Source: an uncultured Gemmatimonadales bacterium (lineage in GTDB: Bacteria; Gemmatimonadota; Gemmatimonadetes; Palauibacterales; Palauibacteraceae). From it: a stretch of 64,000 nt of DNA. The stretch lies in NCBI GenBank assembly GCA_947259585.1, contig CAMYMV010000018.1:1-64000 (forward strand). Reading direction: 5' to 3'. The position numbers and the translations under genes are program-made. Every line of letters starts with the position of its first letter. The first letter of the stretch is position 1. Shown one piece after another: positions 50,139 through 57,866 of this stretch. The notes below the pieces were generated by a model that was given only the letters and a program-made list of their open reading frames with translations, searched no databases and was not told the DNA's origin.

Positions 50139-50720
50139 ATGTGGACCGTATGGCTTATACTCGGGTTCGCCCTAGCGATCTTCGCCGCCACGATCGTGCT
50201 CCTTTGGCCTGACCTGCGCGCTGCCCCCCGTGGCTGGCAACTGCTCGCTGCATCTGGCCTCCCCCTGGCCCTCGGTGGTCTCGGATTCGCTATCCGGTTC
50301 TGGGACCCGACGCCAGGCCCGTACCTAGCTAACGAACTCTACCCGTTCGGCACCCTGCTGAATGCCTGGGCGGTGTCCTTCGGCTTTATGTGGCTCGCGT
50401 TCGGTCTGGCTCTCTTCGCCTTCGCCGTTCGAGACCGACACTCTGGCCGCACCTGGCTCGCGCTCCTGGTAGCGTGGGCGCTCGCTTGGTTGCCGCATGG
50501 GGTAATCGGTATCGCCTTTGCGGTGGCCGGCTCCAACCAACCCAGCATTGACCTGTACCGCGGGTGGGGCTCCGAGTGGGGTGGTTTCCTCACCCTCGTC
50601 GGCGGCAGTGTCGTCCTCCTGGCCCACTTCGTCATGAGCGTGCTCGGTTTTGCCCTGAGCGGCCTTGATCTGCGGCGTCCCGGCACAGGCGTCTCCGAGA
50701 AGCCGGAGGTTTCTGCCTAG
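50139..50720 (+). CDS. Polytopic membrane protein of unknown function
   Basis: 193 aa with five predicted helices (residues about 3-22, 34-52, 75-100, 107-130, 147-175). It is Trp- and Leu-rich, with no cysteine and no charged motif inside the membrane. The C-terminal LRRPGTGVSEKPEVSA is soluble. The stop codon TAG is joined directly to the right half of the GC hairpin family (GGGGCCGCCCC), so the gene end coincides with a unit boundary. I do not recognise a family. Confidence 0.65.
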   Translation: MWTVWLILGFALAIFAATIVLLWPDLRAAPRGWQLLAASGLPLALGGLGFAIRFWDPTPGPYLANELYPFGTLLNAWAVSFGFMWLAFGLALFAFAVRDRHSGRTWLALLVAWALAWLPHGVIGIAFAVAGSNQPSIDLYRGWGSEWGGFLTLVGGSVVLLAHFVMSVLGFALSGLDLRRPGTGVSEKPEVSA

Positions 50721-50739
50721 GGGCCGCCCCATCCACAGC

Positions 50740-50800
50740 CACGAACCTGTTACGCGCGCAACAACGCGGCCCCTCCACGCTCCTGATCTCGTCTCCTTGT
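50740..50800 (+). repeat. Island spacer repeat, copy R5
   Basis: ACGAACCTGTTACGCGCGCA, ACAACGCGGCCCCTCCACGC, TCCTGATCTCGTC. The GTTACGCGCGCAAC palindrome has one changed base compared with R2. Confidence 0.65.
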
Positions 50801-50931
50801 GCCAACTCAACAGAAGGTTCCGCCCAGGTTGCTTATTGGCAGGGCCGACGAACGGACTCTTGACGCTCCTCCATGGCCAGAGGAGCTTCAGTCTGCCAAT
50901 TACGATGAGCTTTTCATCAAGGGAGGTATCT

Positions 50932-51131
50932 ATGCGTCGCTCCACGCCCTTCATCTACTCGTCTTTGCTGCTCTAATTGCAGCGCCCGCAGCCGCCCAAA
51001 CGAATCAGGAAGTGGCTGATCAAGTGATCGCGCTTGCCAAAGCCCAATGGGCCGCCGAGATGGCCAATGCTTCTGCCGCCGAAATACTCAAAGACATGGC
51101 CGCCGCCGAGAGCTTTCGCGGAGACGGTTGA
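50932..51131 (+). pseudogene. Frameshifted, truncated remnant of a secreted DUF4440/SnoaL-like protein
   Basis: ATG 50932 has a perfect GGGAGG site and begins a signal peptide (MRRSTPFIYSSLLL), then meets TAA. In the next frame the signal continues (LIAAPAAAQ) and the mature part reads TNQEVADQVIALAKAQWAAEMA and SAAEILKDMAA. It then ends within 20 residues, well short of an NTF2-like domain. One frameshift plus loss of the 3' part mark it as a decayed gene. Confidence 0.6.
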
Positions 51132-51232
51132 GCAGGTTCGTCGCGGTCACGACAACAGGCCGTGCTTGAAATGGGAGCATCGGGCGCGTCGTTGAGCGTG
51201 GGGCGAGCGCGATTGGCGACCGGGAACGCGCC

Positions 51233-52309
51233 ATGACTACGTCCTCCCTTGAAGCTTTCATTCGAACCGCAAGGAGCATCGTTGGCCGGGATGCGTGTAA
51301 TCCACTCTCTCTTGAAGATATTTACTCCCTCGCCTACCAACTTGGATTGAGTGGTGTGCTGTTTCTTGAGAAGTTGGAGGACAGCCGACATGTGACCGTC
51401 CTGTTGGGTCTGGATGAGAGCAGCGTGGTACTCTATGATCCGCTGTCCGGGGTTAGAGTCAAAGCCTGCAACGAGACGCAGTTAGGAATGTACTCCAAGC
51501 CGGTAGGATCGCTTCGGGACGAGTTCCGGGAATATGAGCAGCAATTCGCGCCAGAAGAATGCTCGGATGTCTGGGCACAGCATAGGCACACGGGGAAGCT
51601 GCTATCGAGCTTCCTCGGGCAACATAGTGAGTTCAGGCTCGCCTGTTCCGCAGGCGCGTCAACCGTTGCCAGTCCTGTTGATCTTCCGGCTCTTCAAGAC
51701 GAATCACGGCGTTCAGACTGTGCACCGATTTGTCTATTCGTCATGTCTCTTATGCACCCCACCACAGGAGACGCAGCGAAGGAATCCGCTATGGCTATCC
51801 AGATACTTGTCACCGGAGGAACATTCGACAAGGAGTATGACGAGTTGGGAGGAAGGCTTGTCTTCAGGGAGACGCATGTACAGGAGATGCTCAAGCTGGG
51901 TCGATGCAAACAGAAGGTAGACATTCGTACGTTGATGATGGTTGACAGTCTCCAAATGACCAGTGCCGAGCGAGAAGTGCTCGCGGAGAGTTGCCGGGAG
52001 TGCAAAGGGGAGCGGATCGTCATCACCCACGGCACAGATTCCATGGAGGTGACAGCCAGCGTTCTGGGGCGAGCCATCAAGAACAAGACAATCGTTCTCA
52101 CCGGGGCGATGGTGCCCTACAAGTTTGGGAGTTCCGACGGCCTCTTCAATCTGGGTAGTGCGCTGGCATTCGCGCAGAGTCTACCGGCGGGCGTGTATAT
52201 CGCGATGAACGGTAGGTGTCTCGCATGGAACAAGGTCCGGAAGAACAAGGAAACCGGCGAGTTTGAAGAGATCACATCGACTATCCGCCGATCACAGGCG
52301 GGAACGTGA
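51233..52309 (+). CDS. Small asparaginase-domain ORF with a degenerate C39-peptidase-like N-terminal half
   Basis: 358 aa. From residue 187 (ATG 51791, with AAGGA upstream, so it may be the true start) the protein is the N-terminal catalytic domain of type I L-asparaginase only. It has TGGTFDKEYDEL (Thr), ITHGTDSMEV (Thr-Asp) and GAMVPYKFGSSDG (Lys). Such 160-180 aa versions are known as asparaginase-domain proteins of unproven activity. The first half has SLEDIYSLAYQLGL and HVTVLLGLDESSVVLYDP, like the second half of a C39 peptidase domain. SDCAPICLFVMSLM, resembling a C39 cysteine box, appears only later, at about 163-176. The gene is less GC-rich than its surroundings and ends 90 bp from the right att. 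Confidence 0.6.
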   Translation: MTTSSLEAFIRTARSIVGRDACNPLSLEDIYSLAYQLGLSGVLFLEKLEDSRHVTVLLGLDESSVVLYDPLSGVRVKACNETQLGMYSKPVGSLRDEFREYEQQFAPEECSDVWAQHRHTGKLLSSFLGQHSEFRLACSAGASTVASPVDLPALQDESRRSDCAPICLFVMSLMHPTTGDAAKESAMAIQILVTGGTFDKEYDELGGRLVFRETHVQEMLKLGRCKQKVDIRTLMMVDSLQMTSAEREVLAESCRECKGERIVITHGTDSMEVTASVLGRAIKNKTIVLTGAMVPYKFGSSDGLFNLGSALAFAQSLPAGVYIAMNGRCLAWNKVRKNKETGEFEEITSTIRRSQAGT

Positions 52310-52398
52310 CCTATAAGCGGGCACCAAGCACGCATAAGCGGCGTACAAGTTGTCCCGTGTTTGCTGGGTATGAACGAGGTGTGCCAAGCCCGGAACGA

Positions 52399-52446
52399 AC
52401 TCTTAATCCGTAGGTTCGGGGTTCGATTCCCTGGCGGCGCATTTTT
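52399..52446 (+). repeat. att repeat, right (48 bp)
   Basis: Identical to 41904-41951 but without the 5' half of tRNA-Lys, so this is the distal island border. Confidence 0.9.
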
Positions 52447-52709
52447 CCCTCCAGCGGCTTACCGCGTTTCCCACATCGCTTCTCAACTGGTCGCCGACTT
52501 AGCCGTCGGGCTCAAGCGGGCCGACGCTCTTAACACTCGCGGCAGGTGAAAACTCTGCCGGTCTTCGCAAGTAATGGTGAACTGCACCTCAACTCCCAAG
52601 CCTGCAAGTGAGCATTCGCGCCCAAGTTCGGTAACTGGCACACCTCTGGCTCAGTCTTAGGAGTAGGGCCGCCGAGATCGGCAGCCGGACCGAGAAGCCA
52701 GGGGGATCG

Positions 52710-53129
52710 ATGCGACCGAGAACCGTGATGTTAATGGCCGCCCTAACGGCAGCCACCGCGTGTTCGAGTAGCTCCAGCAACAGTCCTCCAGAGCCAAAGC
52801 CGTCAGCCCGCAGCGCGCCTGTCTCATCGGGCACCGTGCGGACTTCGACCTCTACAGCGGCCACGCTCGGCATTCCACCGGGTCATCTCCCTCCGCCTGG
52901 AGAGTGTCGTATTTGGGTGCCCGGAACACCACCGGGGCACCAGCGAGACGCTGGAGCCTGCTCGACTCTTGAACGGCAGGTACCGCAGGGCGCATGGTTG
53001 ATTCACCGACCCTCCAAGGACAAGAAAGTGGTGAATGTGTGGGTCTACGACTCCCAGGGTTCGCTGCCCACGGTGATGCGCATCTTCGATGTGGTGACCG
53101 GAGCGTTGATTGGCGAGGAGCTACTCTAG
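52710..53129 (+). CDS. Lipoprotein with Pro/Gly-rich 'PPGHLPPPGEC' segment
   Basis: 139 aa with lipobox ATAC (Cys18) and a Ser/Pro-rich linker. The core GIPPGHLPPPGECRIW and PGTPPGHQRDAGAC carries two cysteines that probably pair. The last 40 residues form strands ending VTGALIGEELL. It resembles small exported proteins found in other bacteria but has no assigned function. It lies just outside the right att, yet resembles the island cargo. Confidence 0.65.
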   Translation: MRPRTVMLMAALTAATACSSSSSNSPPEPKPSARSAPVSSGTVRTSTSTAATLGIPPGHLPPPGECRIWVPGTPPGHQRDAGACSTLERQVPQGAWLIHRPSKDKKVVNVWVYDSQGSLPTVMRIFDVVTGALIGEELL

Positions 53130-53181
53130 CTGGGAGGAGTGCGAAATGGATTGAGACTCCCCGGTAAGTCCACGGACGGGA

Positions 53182-53262
53182 ATGATCATAAAGGTGGGGC
53201 TGGCGTATGTGCTCTGGATCTGGCTCTTCGCCCTCGTCAAGCTGACTTTGATCGTCTTCTAA
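53182..53262 (+). CDS. Possible 26-aa membrane peptide
   Basis: MIIKVGLAYVLWIWLFALV then KLTLIVF and TAA: one hydrophobic helix with a Lys near each end. ACGGACGGGA precedes the ATG. It is comparable in kind to the 37-aa peptide at 48281. Too short to be certain. Confidence 0.35.
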   Translation: MIIKVGLAYVLWIWLFALVKLTLIVF

Positions 53263-53724
53263 GAAGTGCCCTAGATTGTGGCGGTCACGGTGTGCCCCGA
53301 CGCCGAACGCCACTCCCGCAGCGCCTCCAGCTTCCCGCGCTCGATATGCAGACCGATCCTTGCCGACGGCGACGCTCCTGATCTCGTCCTCGTAGAGCGG
53401 CCTTCTGGTCTCGTTTCGCCTGCAATCCTCCGTTCGCAGCCTCCCAATCTGCTATCCGTACTCTCCGGCAGTCCCTCCCAAGCGGTGAGGAATTCGCGTG
53501 AACGCCCGGAATCCTCTCAAAATGCCGATCTACGCCTGTGGCGCTCGAGCCACTTGCCTTCGCCATCCCTCCATTGAGTGGCCATAAACGACTATGGTGT
53601 ATGGCGTTACTGTTCTTCTCAGCAAATCGTGAGCATGGCGCCGACTTTGCTCCTTCCCGAGGCGTTCGAACCGGCCCAACCGATGGGGGATTGCGTGAGT
53701 GAAGAGCACCTTCGCGGGTCGCCG
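53263..53724. other. Intergenic stretch containing spacer repeat R6
   Basis: The only recognisable content is CGACGCTCCTGATCTCGTCC at 53371-53390, the core of the island spacer family. It shows that copies continue beyond the right att. The rest, up to the pilin operon, shows no gene; the promoter of that operon must be here. Confidence 0.45.
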
Positions 53725-54390
53725 ATGACCCGAACGCAGAAGCGATGCACGACGGACGCCCGTCGAAAGACCAACCCGCGCTGGTGCCGGCAGACGGGCG
53801 GCTTCACGCTGGTCGAGGTGCTTATCGTCATCCTCATGATAGGCGTGCTGAGTGCCCTCGTCGCTCCGACCCTGGCTCGTGTGACGCCGGCGGAGCTCGC
53901 CAGCGAAGGAGCCGAGGACCTCGCCCAGGCGATGCGTCTCGCCCGTTATAGGGCGGTCGCGATGAATCGGCGGGTCTACTTCGACTTTCAGCCCTCCGGG
54001 ACGCCGAACTTCTACACGGCCTACGTCAACCTGGGCGACCCAGCCGACGTGCCGACCGGCACGCCGGCGGAGATCACCGCGGCGAACATCCCGGTGCTCA
54101 ACGACACGCAGGGTTCCATGCGCGGCGCCGACCTTCCGGAAGCGATCGTGTTCGCGACCGGCCACGCGGCTTCCGGCCCGGGCGGAGCGCCGGCGACGAG
54201 TGCGCTCGTCCTGCCATCGAACCCGCTGATCTTCGGGCCTCGCGGCACCGTGGAGTGGCCGGACGGCAGTCTGGCTACCGGGGTAGTCTACGTGAGCCAC
54301 GCCGATCACCCCTCCCGCGTCCGGGCCATAACCGTCGCACGCAGCGGGATGATCAAGGTCTGGTACCTCAACGCCGGTAGCTGGGAATGA
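53725..54390 (+). CDS. Type IV minor pilin, FimT/GspH type
   Basis: 221 aa from ATG 53725. Earlier in-frame starts exist, but this gives a usual leader length. The prepilin cleavage site is G26-F27 with Glu at +5 (GGFTLVEVLIVILMIGVLSAL). The mature part begins with AELASEGAEDLAQAMRLARYRAVAMNRRVYFDF, the classic FimT/GspH helix-to-sheet pattern. It is the first gene of a + strand minor-pilin operon; its stop overlaps the next start. Confidence 0.85.
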   Translation: MTRTQKRCTTDARRKTNPRWCRQTGGFTLVEVLIVILMIGVLSALVAPTLARVTPAELASEGAEDLAQAMRLARYRAVAMNRRVYFDFQPSGTPNFYTAYVNLGDPADVPTGTPAEITAANIPVLNDTQGSMRGADLPEAIVFATGHAASGPGGAPATSALVLPSNPLIFGPRGTVEWPDGSLATGVVYVSHADHPSRVRAITVARSGMIKVWYLNAGSWE

Positions 54391-54833
54391 GTCCGACCGA
54401 GATAACGCGCAGCGGGATTCCGCATGATCGCCGCTCGAGAAGCGGAGGGCTGTCACCCAACGGTTTCACGACGATCGAGTCGATGATCGCGCTCCTCCTG
54501 CTGACGATCGTCGGCCTGGGGATCATGTCGGAAATCGTCGTGGTGCGGTCGGCCGACAAGTTCGCCGGGGAGCAAACCCGAGGGGTCGCGCTAGCGGTTC
54601 GGAAGCTCGAGGAGCTGAAGGCGCTGCCCGCGGCGAGCGTGGTCGCCGAGGCCGTGACGGCCGTGGATGTCAATGGCAACGAAGGGTCGGGTCCCTACCG
54701 CCGCCGAGTGGACGTGGCCGAGGGCGTGGACGGCAAGGACACGAAGACCATCACGGTGGTCGTCGAATACCCGACCGGAAAGATGGGCCGCCATTCCGTC
54801 CAGCTCACCACCATCATCTACTCGGGCAACTGA
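54387..54833 (+). CDS. Type IV minor pilin, PilV/GspI type
   Basis: 148 aa with cleavage G26-F27 and Glu at +5 (NGFTTIESMIALLLLTIVGLG). After it come a helix with KFAGEQTRGVALAVRKLEELKAL and a short beta domain (TITVVVEYPTGK, HSVQLTTIIY). The start overlaps the FimT-like stop by 4 nt, and the next start lies 3 nt after this stop. Confidence 0.85.
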   Translation: MSPTEITRSGIPHDRRSRSGGLSPNGFTTIESMIALLLLTIVGLGIMSEIVVVRSADKFAGEQTRGVALAVRKLEELKALPAASVVAEAVTAVDVNGNEGSGPYRRRVDVAEGVDGKDTKTITVVVEYPTGKMGRHSVQLTTIIYSGN

Positions 54834-54836
54834 TCG

Positions 54837-55820
54837 GTGGCACGCGTGAAAGGCAGAGCGCTCGTTCGCAATCGACGGGGTCTTGTGCAGTCCCTCGATC
54901 GAGACGGCTTCACGATCGTGGAGCTGCTCGTCGTCATGCTGATCGGCGGGTTGGTCATATCCAGCGCCATCGGGCTCCTCAAGACCGTGCGGTCGACATC
55001 CCGGACCGAGAGGCTCGTGGTCGATGTTCAGGACAACGCCCGCTACGCGCTCAGCATGCTGACGCGCGACCTGATGGAGGCGGGACAGGGGATGGACCCT
55101 AGCTTGTCTTTCGGCCCTGTCGCGGTCGGCGACGGCGGTGCGGGGAAGAACGACACCCTGTACATCCTCTTCGCCGATCCGGGGACGCCGATTCACGCGG
55201 TCGACGCGCCCCCCGGCAACCCGAAGAAGAAGATCGACGTGCGGATCACCTGCTCCGACCCGGTCACGGATATCGAGAAGGGCGACTTCGTATACCTGGC
55301 GAGCGGGAGCGCACGCGCGGTGGCCCACGTCAACCACGTGAATCGGGCTACCACCGGCACCTGTAGCGGAGACCCTAATGAGATCATCGGCACGCTCAAG
55401 CTCGACGTATCCGCGGTGGAAAGCGAGAATCACGGTTGGGTGCTAGAGGCCAACGAGGCCGGCGCGGCGCTCGAGAGGGTGAACGCGGCCGTCTACTTCG
55501 TGGATGATTCGGACCCGACGCACCCGACCCTCAACCGCGCGACGGAATACGACGGCGGTTGGGTGGAGATGCCGATTGCCGACATGATCACCGAGTTTCG
55601 CGTCGATCTGATCTTCGCGGACGGTGATGTGCTTTCCGTCGCCGATTCGGGCGACGGCGACCTCACCAACGACTTCGACGACATCAACACCGTGCGCCTT
55701 CACCTTCGCGGATCGACGCGTCGAGCCGACAAGGATCTCGCCGGTGGCCAGCGAGTCGACCGGGACTACACGATGAGCGTGACGCCGAGGAATCAGCTGT
55801 ACACGAGGAACCGTCAATGA
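54837..55820 (+). CDS. Type IV minor pilin, PilW/GspJ type
   Basis: 327 aa from GTG 54837. Cleavage is at G24-F25 with Glu at +5 (DGFTIVELLVVMLIGGLVISSA). The N-terminal helix ends DNARYALSMLTRDLMEAGQG, the standard PilW motif. A large beta-rich domain ends DLAGGQRVDRDYTMSVTPRN. Stop and next start overlap (ATGA). Confidence 0.85.
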   Translation: MARVKGRALVRNRRGLVQSLDRDGFTIVELLVVMLIGGLVISSAIGLLKTVRSTSRTERLVVDVQDNARYALSMLTRDLMEAGQGMDPSLSFGPVAVGDGGAGKNDTLYILFADPGTPIHAVDAPPGNPKKKIDVRITCSDPVTDIEKGDFVYLASGSARAVAHVNHVNRATTGTCSGDPNEIIGTLKLDVSAVESENHGWVLEANEAGAALERVNAAVYFVDDSDPTHPTLNRATEYDGGWVEMPIADMITEFRVDLIFADGDVLSVADSGDGDLTNDFDDINTVRLHLRGSTRRADKDLAGGQRVDRDYTMSVTPRNQLYTRNRQ

Positions 55821-57598
55821 AGCGCGCTCCCACATCTCCGACGGCCCAGGGCCGACTCGACGAGGGCGGCTTCGCCCTCGTCGCGGTCCTCATCCTGTTG
55901 ATCGCGATGATGGGTCTGGCCGCGGCGATGCAGCTCGCCGGGCGCACGGAGATTCGGATAGGAACGAACCACTACGTGGGAACTCAGGCGTACTACGCGG
56001 CCGAAGCGGGCGCCGAGAGGTTTCTCGCCCTGGTGAGCGAGAAGATGGCCAACGGCAACCTGACGCCGGAGATGGTGGCCGAAGCCGCGGCCGCGCCGCC
56101 GACGATTCCCGGCTACACGTTCGTCGAATACTCGGCAGTCCTCGCTCCGAGCGTCGTGGCCCGGCAGATCCCGCAGGGCCCGTTCGCCGGCCTCACTAGC
56201 CTGGATCGAGATCTTACGGTCACGTCATCCGTGGAAGGCCCGAACGGAGCCCGGGCGACCGTCATCATGGACGCGCGTGCGCAGGCGATCCCGATCTTCC
56301 AGTTCGCCGCCTTCTACGAGGAGGATCTCGAGAACTTCCCCGGCCCTCGCATGGACATCCGAGGCCGCGTGCACACGAACGGCGATCTCTGGATCGACAG
56401 CATCACGGGTCTCTACCTCTGGGGCATGGTGACCACCGCCAAGGACATTCACATCGAGGCGAAGGCATCGGGCGGCGACCCGGCGAGCGATGGTCGCGAC
56501 GTCTACATCCGGCTGAACGACGGCACCTGGGTCGAGGTCCTACAGGACAGCCACGCCTTCGGCGCGGACCACGACCCGCTGACCTTTCCGACTCCCGCTC
56601 AGGATCAGGCGTTCGACGACTGGTCCAAGTCCACGTGGGATCACAACATCCAGACCCGGGCCAGCGGCGTTCGGCCGCTGAAGCTCCCGATCCCCGAAGG
56701 CGTCGACCCTTACGAGCTCGTCCAGCCCTGCACAGGCGCCGAGCCGGCGTCGCTCGCCGCCGTGAAATACGCCTGCAACGCGGGCCTGCAGGTTCGGGTT
56801 CAGGGTACCGCGCTCGAGGTCCTCAACGCGGGCGGCGCGCCACAGGCGATGCCGCCGGGCGCCGTGACCTACGGCATCAACAAGTTCTACGACGACCGGG
56901 AGCAGTCCTCCAGCGCCGGCAACGGAGATCCAATCGGCGCCACCAACTCGAACTCGGACCGGGAGGTGATCGAGATCGACCTGAACGTGTTCGATGTGGC
57001 CGACTACCAGAACGGCCTCATCTACGTGACGGCCGACAAGACCAACCCGGGCGGCCCGGACGCGGTGGCCGACGAGCAGCAGTACACGGTTCGGGTCCGG
57101 GGCGGCCAGATGCTGAAGGCCCCCCTGACGATCGCCACGGATCTCCCGCTCTTCGTGCTCGGTGACTACAACAACGTCCCCGGCCAGTGGCAGCCCGCGT
57201 CGTTCGCCTCCGACGCCATTACGATTCTCTCGAACAACTGGAGCGACGGCGCCGCCGGCGAGGGCGCGGAACCGCCGGCCACGGAGACGGAGGTCCAGGC
57301 CGCGATCCTGGCCGGACACAGCCCCACGCCGTTCTTCGGCTCTCCGGACGGAGGGGGCTGGCTCAACAACTTCCCGCGCTTTCTCGAGGGGTGGGGCGGT
57401 GTCAAAGCCACGATCAACGGATCGCTTGTCTCGCTCTGGTTCGCCCAGAAGGCCGTGGGCGCATACGACGGCCACTACTACGGCGCGCCGAACCGGGACT
57501 GGTACTTCGACCAACGCTTCACCGACCCGGCCAATCTCCCGCCGTTCACGCCAGTCGTGGGCCAGGTCCTGCGCATGGGATTCGCCCGCCGCTACTAG
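55817..57598 (+). CDS. PilX/GspK-like pilin-assembly protein with DUF4900-type domain
   Basis: 593 aa. Cleavage is at G18-F19 (GGFALVAVLILLIAMMGLAAAM). Position +5 is not Glu, as in GspK-type tip pseudopilins. The helix YYAAEAGAERFLALV is typical of PilX. Residues about 150-190 (FAAFYEEDLENFPGPRMDIRGRVHTNGDLWI) match DUF4900. The remainder is a large extracellular region containing asparagine- and glycine-rich turns. It probably forms the tip complex with the three pilins upstream. Confidence 0.85.
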   Translation: MKRAPTSPTAQGRLDEGGFALVAVLILLIAMMGLAAAMQLAGRTEIRIGTNHYVGTQAYYAAEAGAERFLALVSEKMANGNLTPEMVAEAAAAPPTIPGYTFVEYSAVLAPSVVARQIPQGPFAGLTSLDRDLTVTSSVEGPNGARATVIMDARAQAIPIFQFAAFYEEDLENFPGPRMDIRGRVHTNGDLWIDSITGLYLWGMVTTAKDIHIEAKASGGDPASDGRDVYIRLNDGTWVEVLQDSHAFGADHDPLTFPTPAQDQAFDDWSKSTWDHNIQTRASGVRPLKLPIPEGVDPYELVQPCTGAEPASLAAVKYACNAGLQVRVQGTALEVLNAGGAPQAMPPGAVTYGINKFYDDREQSSSAGNGDPIGATNSNSDREVIEIDLNVFDVADYQNGLIYVTADKTNPGGPDAVADEQQYTVRVRGGQMLKAPLTIATDLPLFVLGDYNNVPGQWQPASFASDAITILSNNWSDGAAGEGAEPPATETEVQAAILAGHSPTPFFGSPDGGGWLNNFPRFLEGWGGVKATINGSLVSLWFAQKAVGAYDGHYYGAPNRDWYFDQRFTDPANLPPFTPVVGQVLRMGFARRY

Positions 57599-57708
57599 CC
57601 CCGGGGCTTGGAGGGGGGTGCGGTGGCAGCGACCCCCGCGGCTTGCTCGTCTGCCAGTTTTGCCTTGTGGACCAGGCCGAACACCCGCCACGGCAGCGCG
57701 CCAGAATC

Positions 57709-57727
57709 ATAGCGTTCAACACGCTAT
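57709..57727. promoter_or_regulatory. Inverted repeat upstream of the TadG-like gene
   Basis: ATAGCGT-TCAAC-ACGCTAT is a perfect 7-bp stem with a 5-nt loop midway between the PilX stop and the TadG-like start. It could be a terminator stem for the pilin operon (no T-run follows) or an operator. Confidence 0.35.
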
Positions 57728-57866
57728 CGTTGCAGCAGATACGCCGTTGCGCCCCCACGATGCACAGGCCATGTAGTATCCTCGCCACTCTTGCGCGGTC
57801 CGCTGCATAACTCATCTTTACAGGCTCGTCGTTCCCGGATTCCGCTGTAGAACAGGAAGTAGATTT

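Larger units (their letters stand above)
41904..52446. mobile_element. Integrative genomic island in tRNA-Lys, about 10.5 kb
   Basis: It is bounded by perfect 48-bp direct repeats of the tRNA-Lys 3' part. The recombinase gene lies next to the left att, transcribed toward the tRNA, together with a small HTH-like partner. The cargo, all on the + strand, consists of secreted or membrane proteins with no phage structural, replication or conjugation gene. Cargo units are separated by a repeated spacer block. It looks like a non-self-transmissible island that may need help for transfer. Confidence 0.85.

Noticed and set aside
44288..50800. Interpretation of the spacer repeats as integron attC sites
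   Set aside because: No integron integrase is present. Canonical RYYYAAC/GTTRRRY ends are not conserved between copies; a single GTTAGGC at 50100 is isolated.
42049..52446. Prophage
   Set aside because: No capsid, tail, terminase, portal, lysis or replication gene is present; an integrase alone is not enough.
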